Shown here: one piece after another, positions 56,412 to 64,000 of the stretch
How positions within the stretch are numbered: position 1 is the stretch's first letter
How the letters are laid out: every line of letters starts with the position of its first letter
Origin: JANJTY01 sp038257155
Lineage (GTDB): Bacteria > Pseudomonadota > Gammaproteobacteria > Xanthomonadales > Xanthomonadaceae
Length of the DNA stretch: 64,000 bases
Reading direction: 5' to 3'
Assembly: GCA_038257155.1 (NCBI GenBank)
Contig: JBBSJP010000001.1
Location: 244,091 to 308,090, forward strand
Position numbers and translations under genes: made by a program
Notes under the pieces: model-generated
Told to the model about the DNA's origin: nothing
Databases searched by the model: none
What the model saw: the letters and a program-made list of their open reading frames with translations, nothing else

Positions 56412-57272
56412 ATGTCAAACCAGCACTGCGCCTTTATCGGTCTCGGCGCGATGGGCGCGCCCATGGCGCGTCATCTTCATTCGCACGGCTTGCTGCGCGC
56501 GGTGCTCAATCGCAGCGTCGACAAGGCACTGGCCTTGGCCAACGAACTCGGTGTACGCGCCGAGCAATCAGCCGAAACCCTGGCCGATTGCGACACGGTA
56601 CTGCTTTGCGTGCCGGCCGACGCTGATGTGCTGGACTGGGCCGTGTCCCTGGCGCGGGTGCTGCCGGCAGGCTCGGTGGTGATCGATCACTCCACCGTGG
56701 CGCCCGACACGGCCAAACAGGCCGCGACCCTGCTGGGCGCGCGCGGCATCGGCTTTCTTGACGCGCCGGTATCTGGCGGCGTTGAGGGCGCACGCAACGG
56801 CAAGCTGTCAATCATGGTGGGCGGCGATGCGGCCACCCTTGAGCGTGCACGCCCGGTGCTGGAGGCCTATGCCGCGCGCATCACTCTGCTGGGGCCAAAC
56901 GGCGCCGGCCAGGCCACCAAGGCGGTGAACCAGGTGATGGTGGCGGGTATCAATCAGGCCGTCTGTGAAGCGCTGGCACTGGGCGAGGCGCTGGGCCTGG
57001 ACCCCGAACGCCTGCTTCCGACGCTTGGCGCTGGCGCCGCCGGCAACTGGTTCCTCGACAAGCGCGGCGCCACCCTGCTGCGCAGCGAGTTCACTCCCGG
57101 CTTCAAGTGCGCGCACCTGCTCAAGGATCTGCGCATCGTGCTGCCGATGGCCGAGGCCCTGGGTCTGCACTTGCCGACCACGACGCAATCGCTGGCCGAT
57201 TACGCGGCCCTGGTCGACGCGGGCCTTGGCGAGCAGGACACCTCGGCCTTGGTGACGCGCAAGCGCGCCTGA
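56412..57272 (+). CDS. 3-hydroxyisobutyrate dehydrogenase-like beta-hydroxyacid dehydrogenase
   Basis: 286 residues from ATG 56412. The Rossmann motif FIGLGAMGAPMARHL is at residues about 8-22. Then DAPVSGGVEGARNGKLSIMV (substrate-binding), GPNGAGQATKAVNQVM (catalytic Lys) and KDLRIVLPMAEALG. NAD(P)-dependent. Upstream frame extensions overlap the repeat region and are not coding. Family identity is certain; the exact substrate (tartronate semialdehyde, hydroxyisobutyrate) is open. Confidence 0.93.
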   Translation: MSNQHCAFIGLGAMGAPMARHLHSHGLLRAVLNRSVDKALALANELGVRAEQSAETLADCDTVLLCVPADADVLDWAVSLARVLPAGSVVIDHSTVAPDTAKQAATLLGARGIGFLDAPVSGGVEGARNGKLSIMVGGDAATLERARPVLEAYAARITLLGPNGAGQATKAVNQVMVAGINQAVCEALALGEALGLDPERLLPTLGAGAAGNWFLDKRGATLLRSEFTPGFKCAHLLKDLRIVLPMAEALGLHLPTTTQSLADYAALVDAGLGEQDTSALVTRKRA

Positions 57273-57317
57273 TCCCGTTCGCCGCGGAGAGGACTGACAG
57301 ACTGCTACGATTCCGCC

Positions 57318-59114
57318 ATGAGGGGAATCCTGCTGCTCTGGCTGGGATTGCTGTGCTGCGGCCCGGGCCAGGCTTCGGCACCCGTACGACTGACTGGCCC
57401 AACCGAAACGCCGGTCGAGGTGAATCCGCAATTGCGCCTGTTGCGCGATAGCGGGCATACGCTGGACGCGTCGCAGGCCTGGGCGGCACTGCAGCGCGGC
57501 GAGTTTGTCGCATCGCCCAATCGGCTCGCCAGCCTGGGCTTTACGCGCGACGCGGTCTGGGCGCATCTGCGGATCGAGAATCAGGACAGTCCACAGTCGA
57601 GCTGGGTGCTGGCGATCGCGCAGCCGCGCATCGACCGCATCGAAGCCAGCGTTCGCGATGACGCGGGTGGACTGAGCGAACACGTCCTCGGCGACTCGCA
57701 GCCCTTCGTGGCGCGCAGCGAGGCGCATCGCTGGCCGAACCTGGCGCTGCATATTCCGCCGGGCAGCGGCGTGGACGTATTGATGCGAGTGACATCGGAT
57801 TCATCGATCCAGCTTCCCATGGCGCTTTACACGCCGAGCGCGCTGTATCGCGAGACCCAGGCCGAGCAGATTGGCCTCGGCGTCTACTACGGCATCCTGC
57901 TGGCCCTGCTGCTTTACAACCTGGCGGTGCTGCTGTCGATTCGCGATGCCAGTTACCTGTACTACGTGCTCTATGTGCTTGCCTTCGGGCTGATGATGCT
58001 GTCGTTCAACGGTGTGGGCTTCCAGTACCTGTGGCCGGAGTCACCGCGCTGGCAGGATCTTGCCTTGCCGATCGGCCTGGGCGCCCTGCTCGCCAGCACG
58101 ATTGCGTTTGCGCGCAGTTTCCTTGATCTGCGCCACCAGTTGCCGGGCGTGGCGCGCCTGATTGATTCAGTCATCGTGCTTGCCGCGTTGCTGGTGGCCA
58201 TGGCGATTGCCGGATTCGAGTTCGAGGCCCTGATCGCACTGAACATCGCGGTGATGCTGATGGCGCTGACAGTTACCGGTTCGGCCCTGGTCTGCGCCTT
58301 GCGCGGATCGCGTCCGGCGATGTATTTCCTGCTCGCCTGGACCCTGCTGATCGCCGGCGGCGTGGCCCTGCCCTTGTCCTCGTTCGGCCTGCTGCCGCGC
58401 ACCTTCCTGACCGAGTACAGCATCCAGTTTGGTTCCGCTGCCGAAATGCTGCTGCTGAGCTTTTCGCTCGCACACCGCATCAACCTGCTGAAGGCCGACA
58501 ACGAGCACTTGATGCGGGCCACCAACGAGCAACTTGAGCAGCGCGTCAGCCAGCGCACTGGCGAACTGCATGCTGCCCTGCATCGGCTGGAAGAAGCCAA
58601 TCGCCAGTTGCACGACGTCAGCCGACGCGACGGGCTGACCGGCGTGTTCAACCGGCGCCATCTCGACCAGGCGCTGGATCATGCCTGGCAGCACTGTCGC
58701 AGCGAGTCGACGCCGCTATCGTTGCTGATGATCGACATCGACCACTTCAAGGCGATCAACGATACCCACGGCCACATGGTCGGCGACGACTGCCTGCGCG
58801 CGGTAGCAGCGCGTCTGCGCAGCGGCAGCGCCGAGGGCAGCGAGACCCTGGCGCGTTACGGTGGCGAGGAGTTCGTGCTGCTGCTGCCGGGCGTCGATGC
58901 GCCGGTTGCCCAGACCCGCGCCGAAGCCCTGCGTCGCGCGGTGTCAGGGTCGCCGATCGCACACGAGTTCGGCGAGCTGCGCATCACGGTGAGTATTGGC
59001 GTATCCACCCTGCAACCCACTGCGCCCGGCGCGCTGAGCGAGCTGATGCGTCTGGGTGATCAGGCCTTGTATCAAGCCAAACGAAGCGGGCGTGATCGGG
59101 TGGTGGTGGCGTGA
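57318..59114 (+). CDS. Membrane diguanylate cyclase with 7TMR-DISM sensor
   Basis: 598 residues. Signal peptide to about residue 20, then a periplasmic 7TMR-DISM extracellular domain (about 30-165: FTRDAVWAHLRIENQDSPQS). Seven membrane helices lie between about 180 and 385. A coiled coil (LEQRVSQRTGELHAALHRLE) connects to GGDEF (about 440-598) with RDGLTGVFNRRHLDQAL, IDIDHFKAINDTHGHMVGDD and GGEEF at 515-519. It makes cyclic di-GMP. No RxxD I-site five residues before GGEEF is present, so product inhibition is probably absent. Confidence 0.93.
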   Translation: MRGILLLWLGLLCCGPGQASAPVRLTGPTETPVEVNPQLRLLRDSGHTLDASQAWAALQRGEFVASPNRLASLGFTRDAVWAHLRIENQDSPQSSWVLAIAQPRIDRIEASVRDDAGGLSEHVLGDSQPFVARSEAHRWPNLALHIPPGSGVDVLMRVTSDSSIQLPMALYTPSALYRETQAEQIGLGVYYGILLALLLYNLAVLLSIRDASYLYYVLYVLAFGLMMLSFNGVGFQYLWPESPRWQDLALPIGLGALLASTIAFARSFLDLRHQLPGVARLIDSVIVLAALLVAMAIAGFEFEALIALNIAVMLMALTVTGSALVCALRGSRPAMYFLLAWTLLIAGGVALPLSSFGLLPRTFLTEYSIQFGSAAEMLLLSFSLAHRINLLKADNEHLMRATNEQLEQRVSQRTGELHAALHRLEEANRQLHDVSRRDGLTGVFNRRHLDQALDHAWQHCRSESTPLSLLMIDIDHFKAINDTHGHMVGDDCLRAVAARLRSGSAEGSETLARYGGEEFVLLLPGVDAPVAQTRAEALRRAVSGSPIAHEFGELRITVSIGVSTLQPTAPGALSELMRLGDQALYQAKRSGRDRVVVA

Positions 59115-59120
59115 CGGCCG

Positions 59121-59172
59121 CATGGGATGCCGCCCTACGAGCGCCAATGTAGGTAGGCACCCCTGTGCCGAC
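59121..59172. repeat. GGGATGCCGCCCTACG...GGCACCCCTGTGCCGAC repeat, second copy
   Basis: CATGGGATGCCGCCCTACGA, GTAGGTAGGCACCCCTGTGC, CGAC. Same element as 29858-29911. Sits between two convergent genes, so it may also act as a shared terminator hairpin (GGCACCCCTGTGCC). Confidence 0.7.
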
Positions 59173-59182
59173 GGAACCGAGA

Positions 59183-60079
59183 TCAGCCTCGCAAACGCCG
59201 CTCGAACAGCGCCAGGGTCTTCTCCCACGCCTGCCTGGCCGCCGCCTCGGCATAGCGCGGCGTAGTGTCGTTGTGAAAGCCGTGCTGGGTGTCGGGCGGC
59301 TGGAACAGGCTGTAGCTCACGCCGGCATCCTTGAGTGCTTCCTCGTAGCCAGGCCAGGTGGCGTTGACGCGCGCGTCGTCGCTGGCCAGCACCACCAGCA
59401 GCTCGGCTTTGATCTGGCCTACCGCATCCATCGGTGCCGGACCGCCGTAGAAGGGCGCCGCAGCGGCCAGATCCGGCAGGCGTGTGGCGAGGAAGTTGAC
59501 CATCGCGCCGCCGTAGCAGAAGCCGACTGCGCCGAGCTTGCCGTTGTGGCCTTCGGCGCCGCGCAGGAAGTCGGCGGCAGCGAGGAAATCCTCGCGGGTC
59601 TTTTCCTGGTCGAGCTTCTGGAAGAGCGCACGGGCGCTGTCTTCGTCGCCCGGGTAGCCGCCCAGCGGAAACAGCGCATCCGGCGCGAAGGCGATGTAAT
59701 TCTGCAGCGCCAGGCGCCGAGTCACATCTTCGATGTGCGGATTCAGTCCGCGATTCTCGTGCACCACGATCACCAGTGGCAGCGGCTCGGTGGCAGTGGC
59801 GGGCCGCACCAGGTAGCCGCGGCCGCGGCCATTGCCCTTGGCCGAGCCGAACTCGACGAAACGCGCATCGAGGCGTGCATCATCCGGCGCGATCTGCTGC
59901 GCGGCAGCAAATTGCGGAGTGAGCGCGGCAAGTACACCGAGCGCAGCCGTGGCGCCAATCAGCTGACCGACGCGCTGCAGAAAGCCGCGGCGATCGATGT
60001 CGCCATGCACATAGGCGTCGAACAGGATCAACACCTGCGGATCGAAGTCGGCGGCAGTGAGGCGGTGTTGACTGGTCAT
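59183..60079 (-). CDS. Tat-exported dienelactone hydrolase-family protein
   Basis: 298 residues from ATG 60079; the longer frame to 60379 overlaps the next gene's promoter. A Tat signal is visible: DRRGFLQRV (twin Arg at residues 30-31), then hydrophobic segment to AAAQQ. The active site is VHENRGL, VGFCYGGAM with Cys188, ASDDARVN with Asp234/235 and TQHGFHN with His266. Cys nucleophile and order fit dienelactone hydrolases. Substrate unknown. Divergent from the tricorn gene. Confidence 0.9.
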   Translation of the reverse strand: MTSQHRLTAADFDPQVLILFDAYVHGDIDRRGFLQRVGQLIGATAALGVLAALTPQFAAAQQIAPDDARLDARFVEFGSAKGNGRGRGYLVRPATATEPLPLVIVVHENRGLNPHIEDVTRRLALQNYIAFAPDALFPLGGYPGDEDSARALFQKLDQEKTREDFLAAADFLRGAEGHNGKLGAVGFCYGGAMVNFLATRLPDLAAAAPFYGGPAPMDAVGQIKAELLVVLASDDARVNATWPGYEEALKDAGVSYSLFQPPDTQHGFHNDTTPRYAEAAARQAWEKTLALFERRLRG

Positions 60080-60266
60080 GGCGGGCTCCACGCTGAGGGG
60101 CGCCGTCGATCGATGGCGCGAGATCACGGGTAATGCCCGGATCATGCTGCGGCCAGCGTGAAGCCACTGCAACCGTCGGACCTGCCCGGCCCAACCATCG
60201 CCACATGGCGAAATGCCTTGATGCGCATAGAATCGCGCCTTTCCCGCTGCCAAAGGCTGTCGCCCC

Positions 60267-63200
60267 ATGCGCCGCACCGTGCTCTCGCTGCTGCTCGCCT
60301 GCCCCGTCCTTGCCTGTGCCGCGCCCGATACCGCCGACACGCGCCTGCTCGGAAATCCTGCCAATGGTGGTGATCGCATCGCCTTCGTCTACGACAACGA
60401 CCTGTGGCTGGTCGGGCGCGAGGGCGGCAGTGCCCGACGGCTCACCCAGGCGGCAGGCATGGAGCGGGAACCGACGTTTTCGCCGGATGGCCGCTGGCTG
60501 GCCTTCAGCGCCAACTACAACGGCAATACCGATGTCTACGTGATGCCATCCGACGGCGGCGAAGCGCGGCGCCTGACCTGGCACCCCGGCAATGATGTGG
60601 TGCGTGGTTTCACCCCGGATGGCAAGTCGGTGCTGTTTGAAACCGCACGCAGCGTTTACACCAATCGCCATACCCAGCTTTACACGGTGCCGGTGGAAGG
60701 CGGCGTGGCCACCCGCCTGCCGATTCCCAGTGGCAGCAAGGCAGCGATCTCGCCGGACGGCAAGCACATCGCCTACACCCCGTTGGGCGAGCGTTTCGGG
60801 CAATGGAAGAACTATCGCGGTGGTACCCAGACCCGCATCTGGATCATGAATCTGGCCGATCTTTCGGTACAGGAAGTTCCCAAGCCGGCGGCCGGCAGCA
60901 ACGACAGTGATCCGCGCTGGCTGGGCGAGCGCCTGGTGTTCACCTCCGACCGCGACGGTGAGTTCAACCTGTTCGCCTTTGACCGTGGCGCAAACCAGGT
61001 CAGCCAGCTGACCGATTTCGCCGACTTCCCGGTGCAGAGCCCGTCGGCGCACGCCGACGGCAGCCTGGTGTTCGAGCACTCCGGTTGGCTGTACCGCCTC
61101 GATGCCGGCGCCACGAAACCTCGACGGATCGCCGTATCGGCGATCTCTGACCTGATCGAAACGCGCCCGCGCCTGGCGCAGGACGCCAAGTGGGTGCGCG
61201 AGGCCGCACCTTCGCCGGATTTGAAGCGCGTCGCATTCGAGTACCGCGGCGAGATCGTCACCCTGCCGGCCGAGAAGGGCGATCCACGAAACCTGTCGAA
61301 CTCGCCTGGCGCACACGACCGCAGCCCGGTCTGGTCGCCGGATGGACGCAGCCTCGCCTGGTTCTCCGATGCCGGCGGCGAGTACGCCCTGCAGCTGGCA
61401 CCACAGGATGGCCGCGGCCCGACCCGCACACTGAAACTCGACGGCGCCGGATTCTACGACCGCCCGATGTTCTCGCCGGACGGCAAGCGCATCGCGTTTC
61501 GCGACAACAGCCAGTCGCTCTGGGTCATCGAGCTGGCCAGCGGCAAGACCACCAAGATCGCCAGTGAGCCGGTCTACACCCCGATCAATCCGATGCGCGC
61601 GGCCTGGTCGCCGGATTCGCGCTGGCTGGCCTACACCGTGCAGAACGCCGGCCTGATCCAGACCGCGCATGCCTGGTCGGTGGACAGTGGTCGCAGCGAG
61701 CAGCTCAGCGACGGTCTGTCGGAAATGGTCGAGCCGGTGTTCGATCCGAACAGCGAATTCCTCTATCTGCTGGCCTCGACCGACGCCGGCCCGGTGAAGG
61801 ACTGGTTCTCGCAGATCAGCGCCGACAACGCGCAGAGCCATGCGCTGTACGCCATCGTGCTGCGCAAGGACGGGCCGCACCCACTGCCGCCACAGAGCGA
61901 CGAGCCGGGCGAAGCAAAGGCGGAAGGCGAGGACAAGAAAGACAAGAACGGCAAGAACGGCAAGGACAAGCAGGAGGCGCCCGAGGCCAAGCGGGTGCAG
62001 ATCGATGCCGATGGCATCGGCGATCGCATCGTCGCCCTGCCAGCTGGCAATGGCACGCGGCGCGGACTCAAGGTCGGCGCGAGCGGCGAGATCTTCTTCA
62101 TCGAGACCGTCGGGCGGCGCTCATTCGACAGCTTCAGCGGCCCCGGAGAACTCAAGCGCTTCACCCTCGACAAGCGCGAGGCCAAGACCCTGGCGCGCGG
62201 CGTGGAGGACTTCGTGTTGTCCGGCGACGGCAAACGCATCCTCTACCGCATCAAGCAGGACTGGTTCATCACCGATGTCGCCGACGAGCTGAAGGCGGGG
62301 CAGGGCAAGCTGGCGCTGGACGCGATATCGGTGCGGGTCGAGCCGCGCGCCGAGTGGGCGCAGATCCTCGACGAGGCCTGGCGCGTCAACCGCGACTACT
62401 TCTACGACCCGGGCTTCCATGGCGCCGATTGGCCGGCGATGCGCGAGAAATATCGCGCCCTGCTGCCGCACGCCGCCACGCGCAGCGATGTCGACCGGCT
62501 GATCCGCATGATGCTGAGCGAGCTGGCCGTGGGACACAGCTATTTGACCGCAGGCGAGCAGATCGATGAGCCGGGCAAGATCAGCGTGGGTCTGCTGGGC
62601 GCGGATTTTGCGGTTGCCAACGGACGCTGGCAGTTCGCCCGCGTGCTGGGTGGTCTGAACTGGGATCCGGAACTGCGCGCACCGTTGCGCGCGCCAGGCG
62701 TGGAAGTGCGGCAGGGCGAATACCTGCTCGAGGTGGACGGCAAGCCCTTGCATGCTCCGGCCAATGTCTACGCTGCATTCGAGAACACCGTGGATCGCCA
62801 GGTGCGGATCCGTGTGGGGCCAAATGCCGACGGCACCGGCTCACGCGAGTTGACCGTGGTGCCGATCGCCAGCGAAGTGGGGCTGCGCTACCGCGATTGG
62901 GTCGAGGGCAACCTGCGCTATGTCACCGAAAAGAGCCAGGGCCGCATTGCCTATGTGCATGTACCTGACACGGGCGGCTCCGGGCATGCCAGCTTCAAGC
63001 GCTACTTCTATCCGCAGTCGCATCGCGAAGCGATCATCGTCGACGAGCGCCACAATGGCGGTGGCCTGGTGGCCGACTACTACATCGACATCCTGCGCCG
63101 GCCCTTCGTTTCGCGTTGGGTTTTGCGCTACGGCGAAGACCACATCACGCCGCGCGGCGCGATCTTTGGCCCCAAGGCGATGCTGGCCGACGAGACCGCG

Positions 63201-63557
63201 GGCTCGGGCGGCGACCTGCTGCCCTGGATGTTCCAGCGCGCCAAGCTTGGGCCGGTGATCGGCAAGCGCACCTGGGGAGGATTGGTCGGGATACTCGGCT
63301 TCCCGGTGCTGATGGACGGCGGCCGGGTGACCGCGCCGAACCTCGCGGTGCTGACGGAAGACGGCTACGCGATCGAAAACGTCGGCACGCCACCCGACAT
63401 CGAAGTGGAGCAGTGGCCGCACGAAGTTGAAGCGGGTCGCGATCCGCAGCTCGACAAGGCGATCGAAGTGCTGATGCAGCAGTTGCCGGCCAGCACGCCG
63501 GCGCCACCGCCGCGCCCGTCGATGCCGCGTCGTGCGATGGGTGCGATGCCGGGGTGA
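60267..63557 (+). CDS. Tricorn-type protease (TolB propellers plus S41 core)
   Basis: 1096 residues. Signal peptide ends LACAAPD. Two propeller parts follow (about 30-320 and 320-690) made of WDGRWLAFSA/SPDGKxIAFxS blades. Then a hydrophilic lysine-rich linker at about 550-575 (EDKKDKNGKNGKDKQEAPEA). The catalytic core starts at about 700: VGHSYL with His757, a PDZ domain (about 770-870), AGSGGDLL with Ser980, and ENVGTPPD with Glu1037. These match the tricorn core His, Ser and Glu. It would degrade peptides from the periplasm. It is divergent from the dienelactone hydrolase. Confidence 0.93.
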   Translation: MRRTVLSLLLACPVLACAAPDTADTRLLGNPANGGDRIAFVYDNDLWLVGREGGSARRLTQAAGMEREPTFSPDGRWLAFSANYNGNTDVYVMPSDGGEARRLTWHPGNDVVRGFTPDGKSVLFETARSVYTNRHTQLYTVPVEGGVATRLPIPSGSKAAISPDGKHIAYTPLGERFGQWKNYRGGTQTRIWIMNLADLSVQEVPKPAAGSNDSDPRWLGERLVFTSDRDGEFNLFAFDRGANQVSQLTDFADFPVQSPSAHADGSLVFEHSGWLYRLDAGATKPRRIAVSAISDLIETRPRLAQDAKWVREAAPSPDLKRVAFEYRGEIVTLPAEKGDPRNLSNSPGAHDRSPVWSPDGRSLAWFSDAGGEYALQLAPQDGRGPTRTLKLDGAGFYDRPMFSPDGKRIAFRDNSQSLWVIELASGKTTKIASEPVYTPINPMRAAWSPDSRWLAYTVQNAGLIQTAHAWSVDSGRSEQLSDGLSEMVEPVFDPNSEFLYLLASTDAGPVKDWFSQISADNAQSHALYAIVLRKDGPHPLPPQSDEPGEAKAEGEDKKDKNGKNGKDKQEAPEAKRVQIDADGIGDRIVALPAGNGTRRGLKVGASGEIFFIETVGRRSFDSFSGPGELKRFTLDKREAKTLARGVEDFVLSGDGKRILYRIKQDWFITDVADELKAGQGKLALDAISVRVEPRAEWAQILDEAWRVNRDYFYDPGFHGADWPAMREKYRALLPHAATRSDVDRLIRMMLSELAVGHSYLTAGEQIDEPGKISVGLLGADFAVANGRWQFARVLGGLNWDPELRAPLRAPGVEVRQGEYLLEVDGKPLHAPANVYAAFENTVDRQVRIRVGPNADGTGSRELTVVPIASEVGLRYRDWVEGNLRYVTEKSQGRIAYVHVPDTGGSGHASFKRYFYPQSHREAIIVDERHNGGGLVADYYIDILRRPFVSRWVLRYGEDHITPRGAIFGPKAMLADETAGSGGDLLPWMFQRAKLGPVIGKRTWGGLVGILGFPVLMDGGRVTAPNLAVLTEDGYAIENVGTPPDIEVEQWPHEVEAGRDPQLDKAIEVLMQQLPASTPAPPPRPSMPRRAMGAMPG

Positions 63558-63700
63558 TGGGCGTCGAGTAGCCCTTTGTACGAGTCCCGGTCTCCCGGAG
63601 CCGACGCGCTTGTTTGCGGAAAGAACATGGTGCCGGCTGATGAGCAGCGGCGGAGATAGGAGGTGTTGTGTGAGAGCGCAGGTCCGACCTGCTGGTGGGC

Positions 63701-64000
63701 TGTCGTAGGTCGGCTCAAGCCGCGCAGCGGCGGAGCCGACGTCGAGGTGCTGCAGGCTTGCCGAGAATGGGATGACCTGCGTCGGATCCGCGCCGCCAAG
63801 GTAAATCGTGCAGTTGGGCGTTTCGGCGGCGCTTGATCCGACCTACGAGGAGTCCCGCGTTCGCGCAGGCTGTCGTAGGTCGGCTCAAGCCGCGCAGCGG
63901 CGGAGCTGACATCGAGGTGCTGCAGGCTTGCCGAGAATGGGATGACCTGCGTCGGATCCGCGCCGCCAAGGTAAATCGTGCAGTTGGGCGTTTCGGCGGC
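63701..64000. repeat. Two ~170-base direct copies of a short TIR element at the right edge
   Basis: Copies start with TGTCGTAGGTCGGCTCAAGC at 63701 and again at 63871 and differ at two or three places over the shared 130 bases. Copy 1 ends GGCGCTTGATCCGACCTACG, which is the mirror of CGTAGGTCGGCTCAAGCC at its start, so it has terminal inverted repeats. Copy 2 is cut by the window edge. The rest of 63558-63700 shows nothing else. Confidence 0.85.

Noticed and set aside
59880..61880. A 666-codon reverse-strand open frame antisense to the tricorn-type gene
   Set aside because: It lies over two well-supported genes (tricorn core and dienelactone hydrolase). Its translation is rich in Arg, Gly, His and Ala with no domain, and it arises from GC-rich codon bias.

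Overview
The window is a high-GC chromosomal segment that looks like an environmental gammaproteobacterium of the Lysobacterales/Xanthomonadales. That placement is inference from content: a large TonB-dependent receptor, many secreted beta-propeller and beta-helix proteins ending in an 'IFxDGFE'-like tail, an Anbu/transglutaminase/alpha-E/ATP-grasp operon, DUF938, DUF2200 and DUF488 housekeeping-type genes, and REP/MITE-like repeats of kinds common in that order. No rRNA, tRNA or CRISPR array was recognised.

Layout. 1-6.1 kb: a truncated PQQ-type sugar dehydrogenase (runs off the left edge), a small membrane protein, an AbiEii-like nucleotidyltransferase interrupted in frame by a dispersed repeat, a GNAT, and a TonB receptor with a strong terminator. 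6.2-12.8 kb: a repeat-rich accessory island of visibly lower GC in its core. It carries a C5-cytosine DNA methyltransferase overlapping a MORC-like GHKL ATPase with a C-terminal PD-(D/E)XK motif, then a DUF3883 protein, an orphan HigA-like regulator and a 53-residue stress/plasmid-stabilisation-type protein. 13-17.2 kb: two secreted tail-motif proteins (Calx-beta and CSLREA beta-helix). 17.6-22.2 kb: a HigB/HigA pair whose toxin has an early stop codon, an alpha/beta hydrolase with an AraC remnant beside it, an AraC/AhpD-like divergent pair and a membrane protein. 22.2-45.1 kb: a region dominated by large secreted repeat proteins (ELWxxDGT, FG-GAP, PD40, glycoside hydrolase-like, beta-helix plus FG-GAP), mixed with broken tails of similar genes, a second HigB remnant, a TrmY homologue, duplicated membrane proteins and small exported proteins. 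45.4-64 kb: mostly ordinary genes: two acetyltransferases, an acidic protein, a HIT protein, the complete Anbu operon, NTF2-like, DUF488, M14 peptidase, DUF938, a beta-hydroxyacid dehydrogenase, a diguanylate cyclase, a Tat-exported dienelactone hydrolase and a tricorn-type protease.

Two things stand out. (1) Six large secreted proteins of unrelated fold, plus one more divergent one and two truncated remnants, share a short C-terminal motif, [IVL]-F-x-[DN]-x-F-E, within 33 kb. It looks like a sorting or anchoring tag, and the region looks like a nursery and graveyard for proteins that carry it. (2) The methyltransferase/GHKL-nuclease cassette looks like a modification-dependent defence or restriction system of unusual design. 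Several genes are broken or invaded by repeats (toxin nonsense mutation, in-frame repeat in a nucleotidyltransferase, tail fragments), so the accessory regions are turning over.
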